A DNA stretch of 12,149 bases from an uncultured Opitutaceae bacterium (GTDB lineage: Bacteria; Verrucomicrobiota; Verrucomicrobiae; Opitutales; Opitutaceae). Both the position numbers and the translations under genes were made by a program. The stretch's first letter is position 1; each line of letters starts with the position of its first letter. The DNA is taken from assembly GCA_946482625.1 (NCBI GenBank), contig CAMLSH010000061.1:1-12149 (forward strand), read 5' to 3'. This document shows, piece after piece, positions 1 to 7,192 of this stretch. The notes under the pieces were generated by a model. It was not told where the DNA came from, did not search any database, and saw nothing but the letters and a program-made list of their open reading frames with translations.

Positions 1-615
1 GGGCGCGCTGTCCCACACCATCTGGATCTTCGGGTGCGAGGTGGCGCGGTCGGCCATGATCTTCGAGGCGCGGAGAGCGTCGCGGCGATGAACGAGATAA
101 ACTTTGCTGGCGAAACGCGTGAGGAAAAGTGCCTCCTCGGCCGCGCTGTCGCCGCCGCCGATGACCGCCACTTCCATCTTGCGGTAGAACGCGCCGTCGC
201 AGGTCGCGCATGTGGTCACGCCCTTGCCGCCGTAGAGTTCTTTTTCGCCGGGGATGCCGGTCATACGCGGCGAAGCGCCGGTGGCGATGATGACGGACTT
301 CGTGAGGATTTCGCGGTCGGCGGTGCGGAGCTTCAGCGGTTGCGAGGAGAAATCGACGGACGTGATCTGCGCCTGCTCGAAGCGTGTGCCGAACTTCGTG
401 GCCTGCTTGCGGAGATTATCCATCAGCTGAAAACCGTCCACGCCCTCGGGAAAGCCGGGAAAGTTTTCCACTTCCGATGTCGTCGTGAGCTGACCACCAG
501 GGAGACTGCCCTCGATGATGAGCGGCGAAAGGTTGGCGCGGCCGGTATAAATCGCGGCGGTGAGCCCGGCGCAGCCGGTGCCGACGATGACGACGTTTTC
601 GACAGAAGTGGACAT
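1..615 (-). CDS. trxB: Thioredoxin reductase, N-terminal part (partial at left edge)
   Basis: This is an FAD- and NADPH-dependent reductase that passes electrons to thioredoxin in the cytoplasm. The ATG is at 613-615 and 205 codons are visible; the C-terminal third or so lies outside the window. The FAD-binding motif GTGCAG covers residues 12-17, with Cys in place of the usual Pro. [11 protein letters not shown] follows, then the redox pair CATC at Cys136 and Cys139, almost the same numbering as in E. coli TrxB. The NADPH-binding GGGDSA is at 153-158 and the phosphate-binding HRR at 176-178, with Arg182. All landmarks are intact and in order, so this is a bona fide low-molecular-weight thioredoxin reductase. 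No clear Shine-Dalgarno precedes the start. It is transcribed away from the efflux locus, and I see no functional tie beyond the shared spacer. Confidence 0.97.
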   Translation of the reverse strand, partial: MSTSVENVVIVGTGCAGLTAAIYTGRANLSPLIIEGSLPGGQLTTTSEVENFPGFPEGVDGFQLMDNLRKQATKFGTRFEQAQITSVDFSSQPLKLRTADREILTKSVIIATGASPRMTGIPGEKELYGGKGVTTCATCDGAFYRKMEVAVIGGGDSAAEEALFLTRFASKVYLVHRRDALRASKIMADRATSHPKIQMVWDSAP

Positions 616-891
616 GGGAAAACGTACACAGAGCGTCAAATCAGCGATGCGACAAGGGCATTGTTGTCGCTCCGTCGCCGCCATGAAGCGGGTCGCGTTC
701 AAGCCGTCAGCGTTTTCGAAAAGTGAGCGGAACGCGGTGGCCGCGTCAGATCCACGGCCGCGGGATCTCTATCCGCGCACCTGTCAACGAACTGGCTCGA
801 CGGCTCCTGACTGTGACGCGGCGGGTCGGGTTAGGAGAACTGCGCGGGCGGTTGACACAGGTTCGTCGATACACTGACTGGGCGATATTCC

Positions 892-1296
892 ATGTCCCGC
901 CTCCCCCGCATGATCCTGGCGCTGACGCTGGCCCTCCTATGGTTGCCGGCGACCGTGCATTGCGGATTGGAAGCGGCGGGTTTGCTCGAACATGTCGAAA
1001 CGTGCTGCCACGAAGAACACTCGCGCGCGACGGATTCGACGCCCGCGCACTGCGGTACGGGGAACTGCGGCGTGGTCGAGAGCGGCGATTATCAGCCCGC
1101 GCACACGTTGCTGAAAGTCTCCGCGCCCGTCGCCGCATTCTGTTTTTCCAGCTTGTTGGAACTCGCGCCGGTGTTGGTGATCGCGCCGGCGATTGAAGCG
1201 CCGGAAGAAGTCGAGAGTCCGCCCGAAATCCGGCGGACGTGGCACTTCGTCGAGCGCGCCGCGCTTTCGCCGCGCGCGCCTTCGTTCGTTTGCTGA
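892..1296 (+). CDS. Secreted Cys/His-rich small protein at head of metal efflux locus
   Basis: This 134-residue protein belongs to no family I can name. Residues 1-22 look like a Sec signal peptide (MSRLPR, then a hydrophobic run ending LPATVH). A Cys/His-rich segment follows: His23, Cys24, His34, Cys38-Cys39-His40, His43, His53-Cys54 and Cys59. A second hydrophobic stretch lies near residues 80-102 (PVAAFCFSS onward) and the last residue is Cys134. The hydrophobic stretch might be a membrane anchor. The tail is Arg/Ser-rich. It lies 118 bases before the outer-membrane efflux gene on the same strand, so it probably belongs to that operon. By composition and place I infer a periplasmic metal-binding or metal-sensing accessory. 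The start could also be the ATG at 910; neither has a Shine-Dalgarno. The signal peptide, the coherent reading frame and the position argue for a real gene. Confidence 0.72.
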   Translation: MSRLPRMILALTLALLWLPATVHCGLEAAGLLEHVETCCHEEHSRATDSTPAHCGTGNCGVVESGDYQPAHTLLKVSAPVAAFCFSSLLELAPVLVIAPAIEAPEEVESPPEIRRTWHFVERAALSPRAPSFVC

Positions 1297-1414
1297 GCCC
1301 GTCCCTGCGCGGACTGGTCAGCGTTTGCCGTTATTAATCGTGGGTGCCTGCGCGCACCCGCTTGTCGGCTGTCCTTCGTTAAGTTCTCCGTCCGTTTTTC
1401 GTCTTCCTGTTTTC

Positions 1415-2701
1415 ATGCACACGTTCCCCTTTATTCGTCGCTGTCCGGCTCTTGCGAAACGGTTGGCTGGCGGCCTCCGAAGTGCGCTTGCGTTGGGTGG
1501 TTTGTTGCTGGCGTCACCCGCGCTCGCCGCAGCCGAACTCGCGCTCACGCCCGTATCCGCCGTTCAACTCGCGCTGGCGCAAAACCGCGAGCTCCAAGCC
1601 GCGCGATTCCTCGTGCTCGAAGCGGAGGCGCGCACGCGGAATGTCGGCAAGCTGCCCAATCCCGAACTCGAAACCGAGTTCGCCGGTGGCCGGAATTTCG
1701 ACGGACGCATCGAGGTCGGATTTACCCAGCGCTTTCCGCTGACCGCGCGCTTACGTCTGGCGCGCACGCTCTCTGAGCTTGAGGTCGAACTGGCGCGGCT
1801 CGAAACCGCCGCCCGCGAACACCGGCTCGCCGCTGACGTTCAGGTGGCGGTGGTCGAATTGATCGCGGCCCGTGAATCGCTCGCGTTGTCCGCGCAACAA
1901 CTGAGCTTTGCCCGCGCGTTTTCCGAATCGCAATCTGCGCAAGCGCGCGAAGGTACCGCGTCGCCACTCGACGCCGGTCAGAGCCGGCTCGCTGTGCGCG
2001 AATTAGAGGTGCAACTGGCGGCTTCGCGCGTCGAAGAAGCGGAGGCGTCCGCCCGGTTTGCCACGCTGTTGGGCGTATCCGCGGAAACCGCACTGATCCT
2101 GCCTACGACGCTTGAGCTTCCGTCCCAGCCGCCGGCTGCGCAAACGTCCGGCCGGCGCCCGGATCTTCAGCTGGCTGAACTCGCGGTCGAGGCGGGTGAC
2201 GCCGGCATCGCGCTCGCCCGGACCGCGAAGTGGGACGACATCGGCGTGGGCGTCTTCGTCGAAGGCGAACGCAGCCGTGACGAATCGGGCCGGCGCGATC
2301 GCGAAGGACTTCTCGGCGTGCGTGTCAGTGTGCCGCTTCCGCTTTGGCAAAAAGGCGACGCACAAATCGCCGAAAAACGTGCGAGCCGGGACCGCTTCGC
2401 CCACCAGCTCGAAGCTTTCAAACTCACTGTGAGCAACGAGGCGCTCTCGGCCTTCCGCGCGATGAGCGCGCGCTACGAAGCCGCGCGTTCGTTCGCCGCC
2501 GAATTTCTCCCGGCCGTCCACCAGCAACTGGCCGATACCGAAGCCGCACGCGCGCGGGGCGAGATCGACTCCCAGCCGGTCTTTCGCGCCCGCGAACAAT
2601 TGATCGCGAACGAACGCGCTGCGCTTGAAGCGCGCAAAGCCTTTCACCTCGCACGCATCCAGTGGCTCGCCGCCACGGGCAACATCCTCTCATCGCCATG
2701 A
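1415..2701 (+). CDS. czcC: TolC/CzcC-family outer-membrane efflux protein
   Basis: This is the outer-membrane channel subunit of a tripartite RND metal efflux pump; the symbol is used at family level only. It is 428 residues long, in the usual range for CzcC-type proteins. I start it at the ATG at 1415 because the signal peptide follows directly: a basic N-region to about residue 22, a hydrophobic core (LALGGLLLASPALAAA) and likely cleavage near residues 38-40. The frame stays open upstream to 1193, but that part reads as low-complexity Arg/Ser and overlaps the previous gene. The mature protein opens with the typical LTPVSAVQLALAQNRELQAA and contains NPELETEF and two long Ala/Glu/Arg-rich helical repeats, about 45-225 and 240-420, as in OEP-domain proteins. 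RVSVPLPLW and the QPVFRAREQL region match the second repeat. Its TGA overlaps the adaptor ATG, indicating translational coupling. Confidence 0.93.
   Translation: MHTFPFIRRCPALAKRLAGGLRSALALGGLLLASPALAAAELALTPVSAVQLALAQNRELQAARFLVLEAEARTRNVGKLPNPELETEFAGGRNFDGRIEVGFTQRFPLTARLRLARTLSELEVELARLETAAREHRLAADVQVAVVELIAARESLALSAQQLSFARAFSESQSAQAREGTASPLDAGQSRLAVRELEVQLAASRVEEAEASARFATLLGVSAETALILPTTLELPSQPPAAQTSGRRPDLQLAELAVEAGDAGIALARTAKWDDIGVGVFVEGERSRDESGRRDREGLLGVRVSVPLPLWQKGDAQIAEKRASRDRFAHQLEAFKLTVSNEALSAFRAMSARYEAARSFAAEFLPAVHQQLADTEAARARGEIDSQPVFRAREQLIANERAALEARKAFHLARIQWLAATGNILSSP
2698..2701 (+). promoter_or_regulatory. ATGA stop/start overlap coupling channel and adaptor genes
   Basis: The adaptor ATG (2698-2700) overlaps the TGA (2699-2701) of the outer-membrane gene. 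No Shine-Dalgarno precedes the adaptor start, so its translation probably depends on termination and re-initiation. This overlap decides the adaptor start against the in-frame upstream GTG at 2662. Confidence 0.75.
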
Positions 2702-3837
2702 AAACACTTTTGTCCGCTCTCGCCCTAGCTTTCTTGCTGGCATCCACGGCGCGTGCCCAGTCGACGGATACCGCGGCAGCCGCGCCGGTGATTCTCGATG
2801 CAACCGCCGTTGAAAACCTCCGCATCAAAACCGCGCTCGTCGAGGAAACCGATTTCGAGGAAACGGTCTTCGCCCTTGGCCGCATCGAAGCGAGGCCGGG
2901 CAATGTGGCCGCGGTCAGCAGCCGCATCGCCGGTCGGGTGGTCGCGCTCAACGCCTTACCTGGCGACCGGCTCGAGGCGGGGGCGGAAGTGGCAAAAGTT
3001 GAAAGCCGCCAGCCGGGAAATCCTCCGCCGGTGCTTTCGCTGAAAGCTCCGCTGGGCGGCACCGTTACGCGTCTCGATGTGCGACTCGGCGATCCGGTGG
3101 AGCCGGATAAGGCGTTGCTGGAAATTACGGATCTGGGCGAAGTGTACGCGATCGCTCGCGTGCCTGAACACGTCGCCGGCCGTATCAAATCCGGCGTTAC
3201 CGCACGCATCGCCGTCTCCGCCTCGTCAGAGGAGAAACGTGAGGGGACGCTTCTCCGTTTTGGGACGGCGGCCGATCCGGTCAGCGGTACGATCGATGCG
3301 ATTTTTCCGCTACCCAACCCGGACAACCAGCTGCGTCCCGGCATGCGGGCGGAGTTTTCCATCGTCGTCAGCCGGCGTGCGAATGTACTGAGCGTGCCGC
3401 GAGCCGCCCTGCAGGGAGAGCCGTCGAAACGCTTCGTGTACGTGAAGGACTTTAACCTGCCCAACGCCTTCATCAAAGCGCCGGTCGTCGTGGGACAAAG
3501 CAATGACAGGTTCGTTGAAATTATCAGCGGCGTGCTGCCGGCCGACGAGGTCGTCACGCAAGGCGCGTATTCGCTGGGCTTCGTGGGTGGTGGAAGTGTT
3601 TCTCTGAAAGAAGCGCTCGACGCGGCGCACGGGCACGAACACGCCGCCGACGGTTCTGAGCTGACGGCGGAGGCGAAAAATAAAGATGGTGCCACTGCCG
3701 GAGGGGAAGATCACGGTCATGCGCACGAGGGGAATCCGTTCTGGATGATTGTCAGCGGCGTCCTGTTTCTCGCGTTGCTGGTCGTCAGTTTTCGGAGTAG
3801 GCGCGGGGCGGCGAAAACGTCGGAGGGGCAATCGTGA
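2698..3837 (+). CDS. czcB: CzcB-type periplasmic adaptor with His-rich linker and C-terminal TM helix
   Basis: This is the membrane-fusion (adaptor) subunit of the RND pump, 379 residues. It starts at ATG 2698, which overlaps the previous stop, and carries a signal peptide with STARA cut near residue 20. The first lipoyl half-motif is about 72-103 (SSRIAGRVVALNALPGDRL) and the second 112-135 (LSLKAPLGGTVTRLDVRLGD). Only about eight residues (RQPGNPPP) separate them, where CusB or AcrA carries an alpha-helical hairpin. Beta-barrel and membrane-proximal domains follow to about 300, including NPDNQLRPGMRAEF. The C-terminus is unusual: HGHEH at 311-315, a charged linker, DHGHAHEG at 338-345, then a hydrophobic helix at about 348-365 and a basic tail. 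Most CzcB or CusB adaptors lack a C-terminal membrane helix. The HME-type pump downstream and the channel upstream make the assignment firm; the metal is not determined. Confidence 0.92.
   Translation: MKTLLSALALAFLLASTARAQSTDTAAAAPVILDATAVENLRIKTALVEETDFEETVFALGRIEARPGNVAAVSSRIAGRVVALNALPGDRLEAGAEVAKVESRQPGNPPPVLSLKAPLGGTVTRLDVRLGDPVEPDKALLEITDLGEVYAIARVPEHVAGRIKSGVTARIAVSASSEEKREGTLLRFGTAADPVSGTIDAIFPLPNPDNQLRPGMRAEFSIVVSRRANVLSVPRAALQGEPSKRFVYVKDFNLPNAFIKAPVVVGQSNDRFVEIISGVLPADEVVTQGAYSLGFVGGGSVSLKEALDAAHGHEHAADGSELTAEAKNKDGATAGGEDHGHAHEGNPFWMIVSGVLFLALLVVSFRSRRGAAKTSEGQS
3822..3828 (+). promoter_or_regulatory. Shine-Dalgarno site for the small GTG frame at 3834
   Basis: GGAGGGG lies inside the last codons of the adaptor gene, five bases before a GTG at 3834. 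That GTG overlaps the adaptor TGA. Good ribosome-binding sites are scarce in this window, so this one supports real initiation at 3834. Confidence 0.5.
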
Positions 3838-3998
3838 CGATTCACAAACATCGGCTGGTCGTCGCAGCGGCAGTAATCTCCGGTTGTAGGCGGGGTGCCC
3901 TCACCCCGCTTCGCATCGAAAGCGGAATCATCGTCACGCGGGGTGGGGGCACCCCGCCTACAACCAGAAGGAGAATTTCGGGAGGGCGGTCATGCTAA
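3834..3998 (+). CDS. Possible 54-residue peptide, or remnant of a small gene interrupted by a REPIN-like repeat
   Basis: A 55-codon frame starts at GTG 3834, overlaps the adaptor stop by GTGA, and ends at TAA 3996-3998, seven bases inside the pump gene. A strong Shine-Dalgarno precedes it. The first 18 residues read MTIHKHRLVVAAAVISGC: a basic start, a short hydrophobic stretch and a lipobox-like ISGC. From codon 17 onward the frame is made mainly by the inverted repeat at 3882-3965, giving a Gly/Arg/Pro/Thr-rich tail. It may be a leader peptide that couples adaptor to pump translation, a small lipoprotein, or the 5' stump of a gene lost when the repeat arrived. The lipobox Gly-Cys is itself encoded by the repeat and could be fortuitous. 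I recognise no family. Confidence 0.35.
   Translation: MTIHKHRLVVAAAVISGCRRGALTPLRIESGIIVTRGGGTPPTTRRRISGGRSC
3882..3965 (+). repeat. REPIN-like element: two inverted palindromic repeats
   Basis: Two 28-base arms, 3882-3909 and 3938-3965, are reverse complements at 27 of 28 positions, with 28 bases between them. Each arm also contains its own palindrome: an 8-base stem GCGGGGTG/CACCCCGC around a 4-base loop (CCCT at 3898-3901, GGGG at 3946-3949). An inverted pair of short palindromes is the architecture of REPINs, which are mobilised in trans by RAYT (IS200/IS605-like) transposases; no such gene is in the window. In RNA the element could fold as one long hairpin or two small ones. It lies between adaptor and pump genes, where it might affect mRNA stability or pump-to-adaptor ratio. 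The structure is seen directly; mobility and family copies elsewhere in the genome are inferred. Confidence 0.8.
3981..3986 (+). promoter_or_regulatory. Shine-Dalgarno site of the pump gene
   Basis: GGAGGG lies five bases before the ATG at 3992 and fixes the pump start. It is 15 bases beyond the repeat and is not paired in the long hairpin, so the pump can be initiated independently. Confidence 0.7.
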
Positions 3999-6900
3999 AC
4001 AAACTGATCCAGTGGTCGCTAGCCAATCGCGCGATCGTCCTCGGCCTCTCGCTCATTGTCCTCGTGGTGGGTTTGCGCACGGGCATGCAGCTTCCCGTCG
4101 AAGTGTTGCCGGACCTCACGAAGCCGACCGTCATCATTCTCACCGAGGCGCCCGGACTCGCACCGGAGGAAGTGGAAACGCGCGTCACGCAGCCGCTCGA
4201 AAGCGCGCTCATGGGCGTCGCTGGACTCACGCGGTTGCGTTCCAATTCCGATGTCGCGCTTTCATTAGTTTATGCCGAGTTCGGTTGGGACACGGATATC
4301 TACAAGGCCCGCGTGCTCGTGCAGGAGCGACTCCAGGCGGCGCGCGAACAACTGCCGGAGGACGTGCAACCGTTCATGACGCCGGTGGCCTCGTTGATGG
4401 GAGAAATTCTCCTTGTCGGTGTGCGTTCGACGATCAAGGAGGGAGAATCTGGATACCTTTCTCCCAGCGAAGTGCGGACGATTGCCGATTGGACGATCAA
4501 GCGCAGACTCCAGAGCATCTCGGGCATCGCCGAGGTTCTCAACATGGGCGGAGGCATCAGGCAGATCGAGGTGCAGCCCGATCCGTTCCGCATGCAGGCG
4601 CACGGGGTGAGTTTCGCCGAACTCGAAGCCGCCGCCGACGAAGCTGCGTCCACGACCACGGGAGGTTTCCTCAACACCGGCCCGACGGAAATCATGGTGC
4701 GCAATCTCGCCATGACGACCGACCTCGACGAGATCGCGCGCACGGTCATCAAGAAGACCGGCGACCGTGTCGTGAGCATCGGCGATGTCGCCGCGGTGGA
4801 GTGGGGAATCGAGCCGATGCGAGGCGATGCCACGGTCAGTCAGACACCGGAAAAAACGCCGACCTATGGCGTGATCATGTCGGTGACCAAAGCCCCCGGT
4901 TTCGACACGCGCATGCTCACGGAGCAGATTCAGGCTGCACTGAGCGAACTGTCGGCAGGTCTTCCGTCCGGGGTGGAGACGACCCTGTTGTTTCAGCAGA
5001 AGGATTTCATCGATCACGCGATCACTAACCTGAAGGAGGCGATCCGCGACGGGGCGATCATGGTGGTCATCGTGCTGTTTCTTTTCCTGCTTAATTTCCG
5101 CACGACGTTCATCACGCTCATGGCGATGCCGATGAGTTTCGCGATCACGCTGCTCGCCTTTCACCGCTTCGGCATTTCGGTGAACTCGATGACCCTCGGC
5201 GGGCTCGCCGTCGCCATCGGCATGGTCGTGGACGACGCCATCGTGGATGTGGAAAACGTCTTCCGCCGTCTGCGCGAGAACGCCGCGCTGCCGCACCCAC
5301 GGCCGAAGCTCCAGGTGATCGGCCGCTCGTCCGGCGAGGTGCGAAACTCCATCCTCTACGCGACGATTCTCATCATTCTGGTGTTTCTCCCGCTGCTCGG
5401 CTTGAGCGGCGTCGAAGGCCGGCTTTTCGCTCCTATCGCGATCGCGACGATCATCAGCATGGTCGCCTCGTTTGTGGTATCGCTTACGTTAATACCAGTC
5501 TTGTGCTCGCTGGTGCTCAATCCCAAGGCGGGCGTGGCTCACACGGACGGCTGGTTCGTGAGGTTTCTGAAAAACCTGCTGCGCCAAACCGCGCTTCGCG
5601 TCGGCCTGAATTACCCGGTGCCGGTGCTTGCGCTGTTGCTCGTCGGGGTGGTGGTGGCGTTTTCGCTCTATCCGAAAATGGGGAAGGATTTCCTCCCGGC
5701 TTTCCGCGAAGAGACGGCGCTCATCGCGGTGACGTCGGCGCCCGGCACTTCATTGGACGAGATGAACAAGATATCTGACGTCATCGAGCAGCAGATCCTC
5801 GCCGTGCCGGAAGTGCGCAAGGTCGGCCGCCGCCTTGGCCGCGCTGAACGCGGCGATCACGTCGTGCCGGTCTCCACCGCGGAGTTCGACGTGGATTTCC
5901 GCGAGCTCGTTGGTCACGAGGGCAAATCCGGTCGGAGCCGCAAAGAAATCCTCGCGGACATCAACCGCCGCCTAAAAACCGTTCCCGGCGTTTTCGCGGT
6001 CATCGGTGGACCGCTAGCGGATCGCATAGGCCATATGCTCAGCGGTGTGTCCGCGCCGGTGGCGATCAAAGTCTTCGGGCCCGATCTCGACACGCTCCGT
6101 CGCATCGGCACCGAGGTGCAGACGGTTGCAAAAACGATCCCGGGTTTTGAAGACGCGAAGCTCGATCAGCAGTCGTCGATTCCGCAGCTCCGCATCGAAG
6201 TGGATCGCGATCGCGCGCGCACGTACGGCGTGACGCCCGGCGCGCTCAACGACCAGCTCAGTGCGCTCCTCGGTGGCAAGGAGATCGCCGAGCTTCGTGA
6301 CGGGCAGCGTGCCGTTAATCTTGTTCTCAGGCTGCCGCTGGCGTGGCGCGACTCGCCGGAAAAAATCGCGCAGCTCCCAGTCGAAGCTGGAGACGGCCTG
6401 CGCGTCCCGCTCGTGCTCGTGGCGGACGTCCACGAGGCCAAGGGGCCTAACGTCATCTTCCGGGAGAACAGCCAGCGTCGCTTCACGATCGCGATCAAAC
6501 CGACCGCGCGCGACGTCGGCGCTTTGGTCGCCCGCCTGCAAGGTGAAGTCCGCGAAAAGGTGAAGTTGCCTGAAGGATACTTCATTACCTACGAGGGCGA
6601 ATTCCAGGCGCAGCGGGATGCCACGCAACGCATCGTGCTCTTCAGCGCGGTGGTTTTTGTGGTCATCGTTTTCCTGCTCTACGGTTATTTCCAAAGCCTC
6701 TCACTGGCGCTTCAAGTGATGTTGAATATCCCGCTCGCGCTGATCGGCGGCCTCGTCTTCACGTGGTTCAAGATCGATAACATCAGCATCGCCACGCTGG
6801 TGGGATTCATCGCGGTCGGCGGAGTCGCGGCGCGCAACGGCATCATGATGCTCTCGCATTATCTGCACCTCATGAAGCACGAGGGCGAAGGTTTCACCCG

Positions 6901-7162
6901 GGCGATGGTGGTGCGCGGTACGCTCGAGCGCATGGTGCCGGTCCTCATGACGGCGCTCGCGGCGGGCATCGCGCTGATCCCGTTCGTGCTCGCGGCTGAC
7001 CAGCCCGGCAAAGAAATCCTGCACCCGGTTGCGGTCGTCATCGTCGGCGGCTTGGTCTCATCCACGCTGCTCGATTTTCTGATCACGCCGCTGATTTTTT
7101 ATACCTTCGGTCGCAAAGCCGCCGAGCAAGCGCTCGCGCGTGAAGCCGCTGCGGCGCACTGA
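3992..7162 (+). CDS. czcA: Heavy-metal efflux RND pump (CzcA/CusA family)
   Basis: This is the inner-membrane, proton-driven pump of the tripartite exporter. Its 1056 residues are the normal size for the HME-RND family. TM1 is near residues 12-30, followed by the first periplasmic porter region with LPDLTKPTV. TM2-TM6 begin near 350, then a second periplasmic region (DFLPAFREETALIAV onward), and TM8-TM12 near 875-1040 include ARNGIMMLSHY. In TM4 the motif AIGMVVDDAIVDVEN places Asp414, Asp415, Asp419 and Glu421. Compared with CzcA (DFG then D then E), the first Asp is Ala408, as in CusA. Met682 in GHMLSG aligns with one of the three CusA copper-site methionines; the other two positions appear to be non-Met. 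The substrate is therefore open, and 'czcA' is a family label. The preceding Shine-Dalgarno fixes the start. Confidence 0.95.
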   Translation: MLNKLIQWSLANRAIVLGLSLIVLVVGLRTGMQLPVEVLPDLTKPTVIILTEAPGLAPEEVETRVTQPLESALMGVAGLTRLRSNSDVALSLVYAEFGWDTDIYKARVLVQERLQAAREQLPEDVQPFMTPVASLMGEILLVGVRSTIKEGESGYLSPSEVRTIADWTIKRRLQSISGIAEVLNMGGGIRQIEVQPDPFRMQAHGVSFAELEAAADEAASTTTGGFLNTGPTEIMVRNLAMTTDLDEIARTVIKKTGDRVVSIGDVAAVEWGIEPMRGDATVSQTPEKTPTYGVIMSVTKAPGFDTRMLTEQIQAALSELSAGLPSGVETTLLFQQKDFIDHAITNLKEAIRDGAIMVVIVLFLFLLNFRTTFITLMAMPMSFAITLLAFHRFGISVNSMTLGGLAVAIGMVVDDAIVDVENVFRRLRENAALPHPRPKLQVIGRSSGEVRNSILYATILIILVFLPLLGLSGVEGRLFAPIAIATIISMVASFVVSLTLIPVLCSLVLNPKAGVAHTDGWFVRFLKNLLRQTALRVGLNYPVPVLALLLVGVVVAFSLYPKMGKDFLPAFREETALIAVTSAPGTSLDEMNKISDVIEQQILAVPEVRKVGRRLGRAERGDHVVPVSTAEFDVDFRELVGHEGKSGRSRKEILADINRRLKTVPGVFAVIGGPLADRIGHMLSGVSAPVAIKVFGPDLDTLRRIGTEVQTVAKTIPGFEDAKLDQQSSIPQLRIEVDRDRARTYGVTPGALNDQLSALLGGKEIAELRDGQRAVNLVLRLPLAWRDSPEKIAQLPVEAGDGLRVPLVLVADVHEAKGPNVIFRENSQRRFTIAIKPTARDVGALVARLQGEVREKVKLPEGYFITYEGEFQAQRDATQRIVLFSAVVFVVIVFLLYGYFQSLSLALQVMLNIPLALIGGLVFTWFKIDNISIATLVGFIAVGGVAARNGIMMLSHYLHLMKHEGEGFTRAMVVRGTLERMVPVLMTALAAGIALIPFVLAADQPGKEILHPVAVVIVGGLVSSTLLDFLITPLIFYTFGRKAAEQALAREAAAAH

Positions 7163-7192
7163 CATTTCTCCAACCCAAACCCAACTCGTCTC

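Noticed and set aside
34..726. A 230-codon plus-strand frame opposite trxB
   Set aside because: It is antisense to thioredoxin reductase, whose motifs are intact, so it is a shadow.
779..861. Imperfect inverted repeat (CCTGTCAAC at 780-788 against GTTGACACAGG at 851-861) as an operator
   Set aside because: The arms differ by a two-base gap and lie over 60 bases apart; this could easily be chance.
852..880. TTGACA at 852-857 as the -35 of a sigma-70 promoter for the efflux locus
   Set aside because: No acceptable -10 lies 16-18 bases downstream (TGACTG or neighbours), and TACACT at 870 is only 12 bases away. Position is right but support is too thin.
723..1196. A 157-codon plus-strand frame overlapping the small secreted protein
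   Set aside because: It is Arg/Gly-rich without recognisable motifs and overlaps the frame at 892-1296 that has a clear signal peptide; typical shadow of GC-rich DNA.
4265..5296. A 343-codon minus-strand frame opposite the pump gene
   Set aside because: It is His/Arg/Asp-rich and has no domain; it is the complement of a well-supported RND pump.
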